Shown here in pieces: positions 1 to 11,089 of a DNA stretch of 64,000 nt. Location: positions 94,979 through 158,978 of the forward strand of contig JAHQIW010007004.1 in the NCBI GenBank assembly GCA_019055375.1. Direction: 5' to 3'. The notes beneath the pieces were generated by a model that was given only the letters and a program-made list of their open reading frames with translations, made no database searches and was not told the DNA's origin. The stretch comes from Parelaphostrongylus tenuis. Its lineage: Eukaryota > Nematoda > Chromadorea > Rhabditida > Metastrongylidae. The translations under genes were made by a program, and so were the position numbers. Every line of letters starts with the position of its first letter. The first letter of the stretch is position 1.

Positions 1-165
1 TTCAATGTCGCCAACTCATAGGGACTGAGTTCCGACGAGAGCATTGGCTAAACACGAAGGGTGCTTCCTGACTGACGAGGCTATGAAGGCCGAAACACGT
101 GTATCGAGCTCTACAAGTTGCTCTGTAACAAACCACATGCATGGCTCAAAAATGATTATCACGCC
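1..165. repeat. Family E foldback repeat, partial
   Basis: Contains the family E signature, a CACGTGTATCG core next to a GCATGGCTCAAAAATGATTA end, shared with copies near 48.4, 57.9, 58.3 and 61.0 kb. The window edge cuts it. Confidence 0.6.
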
Positions 166-180
166 CAAAGGACTTGATTC

Positions 181-356
181 TTACTTTGCTGGTGAATTTC
201 GTAACTGATCAAAATACCGACTCTCACTAAAATCGCCATAAAAATGAAAATCTATTTCAAGAGCTAGCTTCTTCACATCAGAGTTTTCATAAAGCAGGCA
301 TTTCTCCCTTCAAAAACGATGGCTAATATTTCGGCAAATTCACTTTCTTCAGAGCC
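181..356 (-). pseudogene. Frameshifted coding fragment, paralogue of 641-1150
   Basis: On the minus strand one frame reads SEFAEILAIVFEG. The neighbouring frame then continues as REKCLLYENSDVKKLALEID to a stop at 181-183. Both look coding, and a one-base shift near 310 would join them, so this may be a frameshifted pseudogene; a splice junction is also possible. The upstream part resembles the start of the plus-strand fragment at 641, which encodes SEKGEISERLAIAFKEKN, so the two appear to be inverted paralogues. I do not recognise the family. Confidence 0.35.
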
Positions 357-419
357 GCTAAACCACCTATATGGGAGAGTTCGTCGGTTTGTTGTCAGAC
401 ACTATGAATAGAAAGAAAA

Positions 420-637
420 GGTTGAGGTGACTGAATGCATATACGACCATCAAAACGAAGCGCCGTAGTCTACCGATAAACCAAGTCAGTGCTGCTATCC
501 TCCCAGACAAGTCTGCTTCAATTTGCCGATCCTGAAGGGATGGGGGGCCTGATGAGCCTTGCGTGTGGACCGAATCAACAACCACGTTTGCGTCTCAGAA
601 CACCTTTAACTATTGCGCCACAAGCGCTTCTAATATT
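420..637 (-). repeat. SINE family A (tRNA-like head), antisense
   Basis: Reverse complement of the family A consensus: a tRNA-like head with A box TGGCGCAGTGG and B-box-like GGTTCGATCTC, then CTCACCAAGCCATCCATCCC, GGTCGGTAAATTGGTACC, and a body ending ATGCATTCAATCACCTC. It abuts the coding fragment at 641. Confidence 0.75.
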
Positions 638-640
638 GTA

Positions 641-1150
641 TAAGTCGTCTAACGGCTCTGAGAAAGGCGAAATCTCTGAAAGACTAGCCATAGCGTTTAA
701 AGAAAAAAACACCAAGCTCGCACAAGCTTTATCTAAAAAAAAAGACTATTTCTTACCACTGCTATGCGAACTTATATTCAGTACCACAGTTGGATCAAAC
801 TCCTCATTGTTAGCAGAACTGCCAAAATTGAATGGCATCGTATCCTGAATCGGGGAGGCTGGTCTGTTCAGCAACTAAAAATACGATGTGATGGAAAAGA
901 ATGGTTTCGTATTTCACCAACTCACACGAAGGTACTCACAGTGCTGAAAAAAGCACCAGTTTCTTGGCTTGCGCCCATACAAGGAGATGGGGTGGCAACA
1001 TTGAGAACACTCTCTGATGATTTTGATGAGGAAGCCGCTATAATATTCAAATTTCACGAGCTGTATTGCATTCTTACCTCCTTAAGTTACAAAAAATTCG
1101 ATGCAATTAAGGCGCCCTTCAATAGCAAACAGAGATTTGCAATCAGCTAG
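641..1150 (+). CDS. Unknown protein fragment, two open segments
   Basis: An open frame from about 641 reads ISERLAIAFKEKNTKLAQAL and runs to a stop near 848. A second open frame from about 873 (QLKIRCDGKEWFRISP through APIQGDGVATLRTLSDDF) ends at TAG 1148-1150. A 32-nt GT...TTCAG interval at 841-872 could join them; it is short even for a nematode intron, so a frameshift is the alternative. A SINE sits at the 5' end, so an upstream exon or start is missing. No domain recognised. Paralogous to the inverted fragment at 181-356. Confidence 0.4.
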
Positions 1151-1261
1151 ACTGAGCAAGATACAAACGGAAAAATTTCAAGGAATTGGATGAGAACCTC
1201 TCTTAAGGACTCCGCTGAAGTGATCTCTACAGGTTTTTGATGCGACCTGTGTAGGACGCGT

Positions 1262-4200
1262 TCATCCTTGCGATCGGTGAACGAATTCAGCAAAGTTGTC
1301 TCTTTTGTTGGAGTAGTTGTCACTGTGCCCATACAATCTCTATTGCCACGAAAGATTGCTTCTTCTTTAGCACAACCAACGCTTCGTTGTGATGACTTTT
1401 CCTGTTCTTGAACAACTCCCTGGAAAAATTTCTAGAAGGATCTGTTTGGACTACTTACTTTTACTGCTTTTAGCAATGCTATGGTGCTATGAATACACAT
1501 CCCAAAGTAATTAGGGTGTGCAAAACATTCGGCTCAAGCAGGAGTTGAACCTGTGTTCCACTATATCAAGGACGTGCGCTACCACTAAAACTACTAAATC
1601 CACCACTTTCCCATCATTCTTCATTCGATATATCCTATCGTGACTGTCGATTTTGAACAGCTGTCAGTCTGATCCGGGTCCGATGCCGAAAATGTGCTTA
1701 CCCGTCCAAGCCTGTTGAATGTTGGTTGCAGACAGCTACGACGAGATATCCTGAAGATAGGGTGGTAGCGAAGTGGTGGCCCTAATGGTGTAGAGTAACA
1801 CACGTCCTTATGTGAGTGAAACTCGGATTCAACTCCTGTCTAGGATCGAATGTTCTGCATACGACTCAATCTCTCAAAATTTTTACTAGTTCGCAACCAA
1901 GCTTCTCGCTGCTAGATTAGAGATCTGATACTTGAAACGGTCATCATAAAAGCCTTATACAAAAATTCAGTAAGAAAGCAGGAATGACCTACTTCTTCAT
2001 TGTCATCTTCCATAGCAGCACAACCACCTTCGTCTACATCTTCTGGTTCCACCTCATCATCTGAGAAATCCCCAAGAGCAATTTCCTGAGATGATAGTTC
2101 AATCAGTCAAAGAAAGTAAAAGGCGATACAAGATGTACAATTTGGTTGAAATCAGAGAACCCACTTGGCTTCCATTTAGGTCCATGCCTTCATCAATACT
2201 TCCGTTCACACTCTCATTATCCAAGGCCGCTGGATCATTCTGTTCATCGGAAACGCTCATTGCCTATTGATACTTTTTGTTAAATATCAAAAGAAGTCAG
2301 AAGTAACAAGGTAGTAAGTTGAAATCTGATATGACACGATAATCGATACGAACATACTTCGACATCCATTCCATGAAGCTGACCAATCTTCTCGAGATCA
2401 CAAATAGATCCGCGCTCAATCTCATTTCGAATCACCTCTCCATTATCATTGTCGTGCGACTGTAACTTCGTATATTCCTCATGGCATCAACTCCAGAGAT
2501 GACGCTTTGTAAAAGCGCGCTAGTAACTCAGAAGCTTAGCAACTTACCGTATAGACTGGCGCACTTACGTATCACTATCTTATTTAGCAAGATTAATAAA
2601 AAAAAGTATAAGATCCCTGACAGCACAGTACCTAAAGGGGAGCGAGCACCAATTGAAAGAGTTTGACGCGCGAAACATTCTAGATTATGCAAACGTCAAA
2701 TCAGGCCACTGGACTATAAAGTTAACCCTTTCAGGACCGTAGACCGACGGCCCCTGCGTCTCTAATTGGCGATGCTGGATGGTCTTCTCCACCTCCTCTG
2801 CATATCTAATCCCCAAAGTGGGAATCACTGTCTATCTCACTTTTTCTCTGCCACTCGTTACCCTTTTCTATCAAGAAGAAGGTTGCTGGTTCGATCCCTT
2901 CCACAACGCTTAACTGTAGTTCTTCTTATGCTGTTATTTTCTGCTCTCGATTAGTATTACAGTTCCTCTAGAACGTAATTATTATAGCAAAAAACGCTTA
3001 GTTGTCCAACATTTCGCTACTTTTTGGTACAAAAAGCAAACCTATGAGGTTGTAACAACGCATATCCAACTTTTTTCTCGCTAAAAATGACAGTGAGGTG
3101 TTTTCTAACGTGACTTAGTCTAGAATGAAAGTTCGAGCCTATGTGGTCTAGCTGTTTGTTTTCCGTTGAAGTGATATGGCGTGTCATGATGCGAACATAC
3201 TGTAGTGTAAACAAAAACATAACCCCACCCAAAAAAAAATTACTACGAAGCATCGTGGACAGGGTATCAAACCGATAACCTTCTTCCCGATGGATAGGTG
3301 CCAAGCTCAGAGGAGTTAATTAGGAAGTGATCCCGACGCAGAGGGTTAGAGATGACACAGGAGATGGAGCAGATCGTCCAGCGTTGTCAGCTGAGATATC
3401 AGAGGCCGTGGGTTCACGGTCTTGAAAGGATAAATAACATAAAGCTGACCTCAGCTTGCATTGAAATGGACTCTGACTGTTGAGTCACATAGTTTTCAAC
3501 TGCGTTTGTGCGAGCTCTAATCACTTCCTCTTCTGTACTCTGAGGAGGTTGTGCAGGTGGAGACTTGTTAGAGCTTTCACTTGTCAGTGTTCCAGTACTG
3601 GCGGATTCTTCGTCTGCTGGTTCCACTGTTCTCGATGTAGTCATCGGTGCAAGCAACTCAGTTTGCGAAAGATGATCAGGAGCCTGAAATCGAGCTTATA
3701 AGACTGTTTAACAATGGTAAGCCCAAATTTTCTTACACATGAACTTTTTTGACCAAAAGAATTCGTATCCACATCTAACTAGGTAAAATTTTGCGACTAT
3801 AGAGAAAAATACAAAGACCAAACTCTGAGAGAGTTTGATTTTCCTACGTACCTATCGAAAGCTGGCTTTTGTATCCAGACCACCGGGTGAGAAAGGGATA
3901 AACGGTGGTCGAAGGGTTGACGGTGCACAGTATGAGGACGCAATGTGCTGGTTCGACCCCCTCCCCAACACTGTTAAGCAATGCTTAGGATCGCCATAGA
4001 CTGGCTATTTTTAAGGTTGCAAGGAGATTTGCATGACCAGTGTTCTATGACATTCACAAGAACAAAACGAAATCTTCAAGCAGCAATCGAAACAACTTGC
4101 GAAAAGGCGAGGATCTTTGTGGGGGATGCGATGCGAGAAAACGGACAGAAGCTAGAAGGATTGTTTTTTGCACAATAACATATGATATCTTGTATAAATT

Positions 4201-7200
4201 GAAATGAATAAGAAGTTCCGACAACTATAGTCGACTTGCTGTCGAAAAAACTGACTATTCAAGCATTGGAAATCATCTAAGAAGAGAATGTATTTGAATA
4301 ATGTTACCAAAGTGACCTGATCAACGTTAAATAACTTTTACAAAAAGAGCAGCCACGTTAGAACCACCTTTTTCAAACCACACTCTACTGACATAAATGA
4401 CGCATCGAGGCCATCATAATCAGAGGCACCCGACTTTCTCCTTTCCAATTCTTCAGCCTAAAATAGTTCGGATAAGAGGAGAGAGAGGGATTGTTTAAAA
4501 AAACATAAAAACAAACCTTCAGCTCTTCATAGATCCTTTTTGCTTCATCGAGCTTCTTCTGCATGTCTAAGGTGCGAAGAGTAGCTCTAGCAAAGCTCAC
4601 CACAAAAACATTCAGAGACGTAGCTAATTGCAACTTCACTAAAACAAAGTACAAATAAACAATCGGACTATGAAAGTATCCGCACGTTAACCAACAGGGC
4701 TGAGTGATACGCAGAACTCTGGACATGGTCATGGTTTAACCCGCATCACAGTCTTTCAGGGGGAATGCGTGCTAACCACTGTGCGGCTGCGGCTTCTGCC
4801 CTGCTATCACTCTTTGTGCGACACAATGTAACGATTCTGCCAGTAATCAATCGTCACCGGCTTGTTTTGCTAAGCAGACGGTTGACGGTCGGTCTCTGAC
4901 ACAGTCGATATGTTGTATTTATAGAAAGAATGACAGCGCAACAGGAGCTCCGCTAACGCAGTGGTTAGCACACGTCTGCAAAGGATGAGACGCAGGTTCA
5001 ACACCTGCCAGAAGTTCAAAGTCCTGCACACCACATATAATTATTGCAGAGAAAGCGGTTAAATTGAAAATCCTTATCCGCACGTATAACGAACATTCGT
5101 TCTTCAGCCGCGTTTCCTCCTGCTCCAGTTTCGTGCATTCCAAGTTCAAACCCTCTAAACGCTTCTCCAATTCCGTGACCGTATTTTGTTCCTACAGCTC
5201 ACTGATGAAAATAAAATAAAGCGTGTCAGGACATGAAAAAGGACGCTTACGATGTTTTGTTTAGCCAAGCGAGGTGATTGATCCATAAGTGTCTGCAATC
5301 GATCTCTCTGATTACGAGCTGTTTGCATAACAGAGTCCCATTTGACGTTATTCTGTTCAACCTTAATTTACAACTGTTTTAAAAGACATAACAGATCTGA
5401 AAGTGTTATAGAAATTAGAGATTATTACAATCTCAAGGATAACTGGATACAACGGTATAGACTTGGATTTAAGGTTATCAGACCTCATTACTCAACTTTT
5501 TGCACTCTTCCTCCAACTCCTTACGCTGGCGTAGTAAATCACTCGTCTTAGTGCGGGATCTGAGAAGTATAACTGTCTGTAGAGTATGTCTACATCAACG
5601 AATTTAGGTAATAGTAGGATATACTTCAACAAAACTAACACGACATTAGTTGTATGATTTACGAGAAATCTTGGTACACAAATGTTGAACGGTGATTAAT
5701 TTATATTCGACCTCATTCGTTGGACAAGACTTTTCTATAGGAGTGTCAGCAATTATTCGAAAGCTTAAATCTCTAGTTAGAGCAGTACATAGCCGGTTTT
5801 CAAAACACCTCTTTATAACGCTGTAAAAGCCAAAGTAAAATTATATTCCACACGACCATGCGTTTTTATTTCGTTTATATTTCGCTGTACAAAACTTCTT
5901 CCTTAGAGTGCTAGTACGCTTTCGATAGCAAAAGTCTCGAAGAACTCAAAAATATGTTTGCTCTTCAGAAGAGCTCTTGTGATAGTGCTCTAGAAAAAGG
6001 AAAACATTAGTGTTTTACACCTCACCAGACAGAGCTCTTTCTTTAGACTAGTAGGAATTTCACTGAAGTGCAGTAGGGAAAAATAAGATCCAGTCTCACA
6101 CATTCAGCGAGTTTGTTCACCGTTCAACCCACGGTCTGGGGAGGAGCAATTGACCTGTCCTGACGGATTAGACATCTGGTCTGCAATTTGTTTTCAATTG
6201 GGATTTTTTTTCGCTTCAAAAAAAAACAGTACAAAACGATTGACTCGGATACTACGAGATTTTCCCTATATGTTCATACGCTTTTCGTTCTCACGCGGAT
6301 TATACGCATGAAAAATAAAAGTGCGCGGAGGGTATAAAAATCATTTTCTTCTGAATGCTACAGAATATAGAAAGGATTTACGATGAACGTCCATATAGCT
6401 CTAGATGAGATTTAATTTGAATGACTACCAATACCCTTATGGAAAATTCGTGTCCAGCGAATGAGGTTGATTATTTGTCTACCGCTGTTCTGACATATAA
6501 GTACTAAATTTTTCTATTTCACTACTTCCAGCACTGATGATGCTGTAATTATACATCTAGTTAAGTGATAGCAAAAATGTGACCTCAGGCGAGAGCTGAG
6601 CCCGCTATTCACCTATGCCAAGGTGCACGCGACTGCTACACCATTAAGACCACCGCTTTGCTATCATTCTTTTGATATATCCTATCGTAGGTGCCAGCAA
6701 CCAACCTCTAACGGGTTTGATCGGGTAACCACACGTATGCATTCTAACCTGTTAAGCCGACAGCTATTCAAAATGTTCACATATTTTAGAACTCCGTAGT
6801 TTCACTGCTTGCAAGCAGTGATACTCTTAGATTTACATCTATGACATAGCAAGCAGTATAGTGGTAGCACGCTTCCCTGTTGATGTGTAAGACGTGTTCA
6901 ATTCCCGCTCGGGGTCAAAAATTTTGTCTAGTTCTCAACGACATAAACTTCTCCACGGCGCCCTGGTCACTAACCCTTTCGGGAACGTGGAACCACCTTT
7001 CCTGCATCTCTAACTGCATCATAGGAACGCACTGTATGTATTATTGTATTATTTCAATTGTCACATCACTCTACATCATTGGGTATATTTATAACATCAT
7101 ATGTCCGCTAAAAGAGGTTGATAAAAAGATTTCTATTCTCTGCATATAACGTTACATAGGAAGATAGCAACAGTACTAATGAAGTATTACAATAATATAT

Positions 7201-8227
7201 TGAATGCTCTCCCACGCTGGGGGTTAGCGACGCAGAGGAGGTGGAGCAGATTGTCCAGCGTTGTCACGGTGGAGTTACAGGTGCAGAGGAAGTGGGACGA
7301 CGGTCCCGAAAGGGTTAACCAACAGTGTTCCTGGGACTTAGATCGATGAGGTCAAATATAGTCATGAAAAGCGTCATTACTCATTATCTTTTACCTATGT
7401 ACTCTTTATTGGGTCACATACGACGGCCCTATCATTTTCTTCGTTTAGATCTTGTACCAGCCTGCTGACACAAACTTTCGCAATTTTTAAGAAGCGTTGT
7501 CGAATTCTTTAGAAAACTGAGAGAGGACAGAAGGGTAAATCGGAGTCTACCATGCATCCCATGTATACCGCCTAGTCCGTCGAAAAACAAACGACTTTGT
7601 GACAAGAAGATCAGCTGAAAGGTAATCTAAATGCTAACGAGAAGCTTATACGTAAGAACCTGTTTATCATCATTTCAGAAAACTGAATGTTGCGCTTCTT
7701 TTCCTGATTAGACGCTCGCAATTCGCTATTGTTACGCTCCTTTTCCGATAATTCTCGTTCTGCTTGGTGCAGCTTCTGATCTATTTCTAATGAAGAAATT
7801 CAAATGAAATATGTGGATATTATGGAGGAAAAATGGATAACGAATGAAGAAAAATACCGATACTAACCTGGGTCTTTTTTGAGTAGCTGCGATTCTTTAG
7901 CTTTTGCTTCATAATATCTCGTGACTGAATTTAACAGATTAAGTACAAGAACGACAGCTTGCAATGATCTAATATGTGGTGGAAAGTCAACCCTACGCCT
8001 CAACACTAGCCACACGACCATCGACCTCAGCAACACATTAATAAGGATTAAAAACAAGCGCTTCATTTGAATTGAAATTTGTAAGTTCAAAGTGTGTTTA
8101 CCATCTCCGATAGATTCCATTGCAATATCGAATACGGTCTTCTTCATTTCGTCAGACACACCATTGTTTGCGAGGATACGACGTGCTTGCACAAGAAACT
8201 GTATTTGATGTGATTCTTTTGAGAAAA
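1262..8227 (-). CDS. Coiled-coil protein, Nuf2/HIM-10-like candidate, 12 exons
   Basis: Exons in transcript order: 8102-8227, 7660-7786, 5484-5559, 5251-5361, 5095-5191, 4517-4566, 4368-4457, 3450-3683, 2358-2477, 2165-2263, 1993-2085, 1262-1339 (stop TGA 1262-1264). Reading phase agrees across all eleven junctions, which is strong evidence for one gene of about 430 visible codons. The first half is charged coiled coil (EIDQKLHQAERELSEKERNN, RQRKELEEECKKLSNE). A segment RDRLQTLMDQSPRLAKQNI resembles the conserved SPEKL stretch of the Nuf2 coiled coil, preceded by an EKKRNI motif like that in Nuf2. The second half is Ser/Thr-rich then strongly acidic. Nuf2 is a subunit of the outer kinetochore Ndc80 complex. 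Its N-terminal calponin-homology domain is not visible, so 5' exons are missing. Nuf2 identity is tentative; the gene structure is more secure. Introns hold elements C, J and G. Confidence 0.55.
1512..1880. repeat. Family C palindromic element with two tRNA-like modules
   Basis: A minus-oriented tRNA-like segment (about 1530-1590) and a plus-oriented one (about 1770-1840) flank a central region with the family hallmark ATATATCCTATCG and a CTGTCAG stem. Degenerate copy, in an intron of the coiled-coil gene. Confidence 0.6.
2702..3430. repeat. Family J foldback element
   Basis: The left end AACCCTTTCAGGACCGT is matched in inverse by the right end near 3410-3428. Both arms continue with CTGCGTCTCTAA-like and GGTGGAGCAGA-like blocks. 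Span about 730 bp, intronic. Confidence 0.55.
4951..5017 (+). repeat. Isolated tRNA-like sequence
   Basis: A-box-like AACGCAGTGGTTAGCACAC and B-box-like GCAGGTTCAACACCTGC with a perfect 5-bp T stem. The acceptor stem is poor, so this is a tRNA-derived repeat rather than a functional tRNA. Intronic. Confidence 0.5.
5679..6482. mobile_element. Family G non-autonomous element, copy G1
   Basis: The left arm (5679-5850) and right arm (6395-6482) are inverted copies, sharing ATTCGACCTCATTCG, GGACAAGACTTTTC and AAGCTTAAATCTCTAG blocks in inverse. About 800 bp, the longest of four full-length copies. No transposase is seen inside. Intronic in the coiled-coil gene. Confidence 0.6.
6585..6920. repeat. 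Family C element, degenerate, two opposed tRNA-like modules
   Basis: A minus tRNA-like segment at about 6590-6655, then GATATATCCTATCG and a CCAACC/GGGTTTGATCGGG stem, then a plus tRNA-like segment at about 6847-6920. Confidence 0.55.
6970..7318. repeat. Family J foldback element, short copy
   Basis: Terminal inverted repeat: left TAACCCTTTCGGGAACGT, right ACGGTCCCGAAAGGGTTA. Span about 350 bp. Confidence 0.6.
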
Positions 8228-8410
8228 CTGCACTCGAATGAGCATTGATATATAGCTTTATATTGCTTACAAAAGGCCTGACGCAAGACATTTGGCCGTG
8301 GAGAATGAGACAAACGGATAAACAAAGCTAAAGGAAACAGGCTGGCCGTTCGTTCCATACGTTTTGGCACCAGAGCAACAAACACCGAATTTTTTAGTAA
8401 AAGTAATTAA

Positions 8411-8670
8411 AACTGGGCGCCGAGGCGTCAAGGCCGAGTGGCTGTCATGCTCGGAGCGGCGCGCGCGCTAAACCCCGTCTCTAACACTCCGGGAGTCAAC
8501 AACGAACGCCTCATGCCAAAGCCAGGCTATCGCGATTGCAAGGAGACATTCTCAAATAGTACTCTACAACGCACGGGAAGAACAAGAAAAGACGAATTAA
8601 ATGCTAAAAGTACTGTGGTCCGCACAGTGGAAATGAAAAACTGTGAAGACGGATTACTAAAAAGCTAAAG
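8411..8670 (+). repeat. SINE family D (Ser/Leu tRNA-like head)
   Basis: Head with A box AAGGCCGAGTGGCTGTCATG as in type II tRNAs, a CTAACACTCCGG block, AGGCTATCGCGATTGCAAGG, and a tail ending GTGGTCCGCAC. Sister copies at 17.1, 27.7, 29.4 (inverse) and 56.5 kb (inverse). Confidence 0.7.
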
Positions 8671-8744
8671 TCAATAAAAGTAGTTGACATTGCGTCATTT
8701 GAGTATCGTTTACTTTTGAAATACAATTTGGCTATACTTGCTCT

Positions 8745-8982
8745 AAGATGAAACGGTCGTGGGAACCAATCCGCTCGCTAACCATGCACGAACGCATCCG
8801 ACGCAGTGGTTAAAGGTGCTGAGTGTCATCCAGAAGGTGAACGGCTTGATCTCGCGCTCATGACTCACCAAGCCATCCGTCCCTTCAGGACCGCTAGTCT
8901 AAGTAGACTGCCTCAATATAGCGAGAGGCCATCGCAAGCCACTATAAAGGCCACTTGTGCATTCAGTCACCTCAAACAAAGT
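8745..8982 (+). repeat. Mariner N-terminal scrap fused to SINE family A
   Basis: 8745-8795 matches the 5' coding start of the local mariner family (ACGGTCGTGGGAACCAATCC, then CATGCACGAACG). From 8796 it passes into a family A SINE that ends CACCTCAAACAAAGTT. Confidence 0.55.
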
Positions 8983-9277
8983 TGACAATTAACACGTTGG
9001 CAACGACGTTGAAATCCTGCGCGGCCGCGGCGCCGTCGCGCGATTAGCGCAGCGCTACAATGACGTTGTGGCACTTTTCTAATATAAGGATTTTTACCGG
9101 CACTAAAGGGAATTTCGTCACCCGCAAATGGTAAAATATGATAGAAGAGACATCGATAAAGCCATCAGTAGCAGAAACAAAGGCGATGCTTTCTTCTAAA
9201 ACCTCAAATCTCGAAGAAAAAGGCAGATAATCACCTAAACGACCTGCTTGTAGAATGTAGGCTTTTTTCGTTAGCAG

Positions 9278-9390
9278 GGAGTAAAATGAAAATCATTTCA
9301 CAAGCAAATTTAGTGGAGAAATATGCATTCTCCAAGCTACCAAACGATTACAAGAACATGGATGAAAAAGAAAGAAGAAAAGTTATATAA
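9278..9390 (+). CDS. Terminal exon of an unknown gene
   Basis: Follows a good acceptor (TTTTTTCGTTAGCAG) and reads SKMKIISQANLVEKYAFSKL, then PNDYKNMDEKERRKVI, to stop TAA 9388-9390. Composition is strongly protein-like. An internal ATG at 9286 could also be a start. The downstream 200 bp is AT-rich and open, compatible with a 3' UTR. Upstream exons were not assigned with confidence, although 9120-9200 is also open. No family recognised. Confidence 0.4.
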
Positions 9391-9589
9391 TAGCTGTGAA
9401 TATGTTCACTTTTACATCAATGTGCTTTTCATTTTGAAACATAGATGATTTTTTGACACTTGGGCATTCTCTTAAATTTGAAACGTTTTATAGCGCTCTT
9501 TTCTATCTTATCATCTAATCACAACAACATCTCCTCGATCCCTCAGATTACCACGCAAATTCTTTAATAATTATTGCAAGGCGTGTTAA

Positions 9590-9860
9590 TGGAAACTCTC
9601 GCCGCGCACCCCGCCACACAGGCGGTGTGCGACAGGGGTCGATTTCGACCCCTGTCGTTGCGAACGTGTTGAAAACAAATCAACGCCAGAAGCTTCATCC
9701 TTTATCCTTCTACCCATGCACGAATGGCGCGAAAAGAAAATGCGAGCGAAGCGGCGCGCAAGATTAACACCCTGACGCCCACCATTGATAAGCAGAGGGC
9801 GTCGCGCCGTCGCGTTCGCGGCACTTGCTAGCCGGGGCATACGCCTCTCTGTGCGGAACT
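9590..9860. other. GC-rich block with short perfect hairpin and mariner scrap
   Basis: GC content is well above the surroundings. Contains a perfect hairpin CAGGGGTCGA/TCGACCCCTG at 9633-9654, a SINE A tail fragment near 9680-9705, and a mariner scrap (CCATGCACGAATGGCGCG) near 9715. Confidence 0.45.
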
Positions 9861-9998
9861 GTCGTTGTGTCTGCGCTCTGTTTCACCAAGAGCCTTCATT
9901 CCACGCCACCGTCTCGATAGGTGACTGAGACCGTGGGAAAATTGACAGTGACAAGAAAGGCAGAGAAGAGTACGACCTGCGTATGGACAACCACTCAC

Positions 9999-10240
9999 TA
10001 GGAAGCTACCACTACCACTATCACCACCACTTAACTTCCACTACCATTGTCACTACCACTATTTATCATTATCACCACCATCATTATCATTATCATTGTC
10101 GCCATTATCACTACATCACTACCACTATTTTCACTATCACTATCATCATTACCATCATCATCATTATTCATTTCCACTATCGTTATCACTACCGTGATCA
10201 TTACCACTTTCACTACCATTGTCATTATCACAGTCATTAA
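9999..10240. repeat. Degenerate CAC/CAT trinucleotide microsatellite
   Basis: About 240 bp of interspersed CACCAC, CATTAT and CACTAC triplets. His-rich and Ser/Ile-rich open frames here are artefacts of the repeat. Confidence 0.9.
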
Positions 10241-10243
10241 TCC

Positions 10244-10440
10244 GAAATCATTTTATTTGACCGCTTTGCGGTGTTATGATGTTACTATAGACCCAATGAT
10301 GATGTAGAGTGGTGTGCAAAAACGCTTGCGTCAGCTGAGATTTGAACCAAGATCCTCCTCTTTCCGGGAGTATGTGCTAAACTGTTGAACCACCGACGCT
10401 CGTTTCGCACTCCACTCTTTCTACGCTGCAATGAGTTATC
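10244..10440 (-). repeat. Family B element half with tRNA-like module
   Basis: Family B end TCATTTTATTTGACCGC, then GCGGTGTTATGATGTT, CCCAATGATGATGTAGAG and GTGGTGTGCAAAAACGC. A minus-oriented tRNA-like segment with CTTTCCGGGAGTATGTGC follows. Confidence 0.7.
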
Positions 10441-10499
10441 TGTCAACAGCCAATCGTCCACCGTGTGGCGGGGTAGTCATTAAATGTTTAAATGTTTGA

Positions 10500-10778
10500 A
10501 GCTCTCGGCGTTGATCAATCCTTGAGGGATGCGCCATGAATTCGACTTCAATTTTTAACTTCGTTTGAGGTGATTGAATGCATATCTGGCCTTTACAATG
10601 ACTCGAGGTGGCCTTACGCTGAACCGAGTCAATGCTGCTTATCCTCCCAGACAAGTCTCAGAGTTACCAATTTACCGACCCCGGGGGATGGATGGCTTGG
10701 TGAGCCATGAGCGCGAGATCGAACCACTGACCTCGTGTGCGACGCAGAGCACCTATAACCACTGCGCCACATGCGCTC
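10500..10778 (-). repeat. SINE family A, near full-length, antisense
   Basis: Inverse of the whole consensus from the 3' tail (TCGGCGTTGATCAATCC) to the tRNA-like head (CACTGCGCCACATGCGC). One of the best-preserved copies. Confidence 0.8.
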
Positions 10779-10837
10779 TTTTGGGTCATTATCGACACTG
10801 AACTCCCTTATGTTGACAGATATTGGGTCCCAATAAT

Positions 10838-11025
10838 TAATCCTAAATCATTTTATTTGACCGCTTTGCGGTGTTATGATGTTACTATAGACCCAATGAT
10901 GATGTAGAGTGGTACATAGCACATACTCCCGGAAAGAGTAGAATCTGGGGTCAAATCCCGTCAGACGCAAGCGTTTTTGCACACCACTCCACATCATCAT
11001 TGGGCCTACAGTCATTAATATTATC
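10838..11025 (+). repeat. Family B element, palindromic, tRNA-like centre
   Basis: Left end as at 10244. A plus tRNA-like segment (CATACTCCCGGAAAGAGT, GGGTCAAATCCCG) is followed by the inverted terminal block TTTTTGCACACCACTC and ACATCATCATTGGG. Confidence 0.7.
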
Positions 11026-11089
11026 GCAATCATTTGCGATTAAATAAAAAGAATTCCGTGATCGCTAGAAGCGGTTAAGTAAAAAGAAT

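Noticed and set aside
9983..10307. His-rich open frame
   Set aside because: Produced by the CAC/CAT microsatellite.
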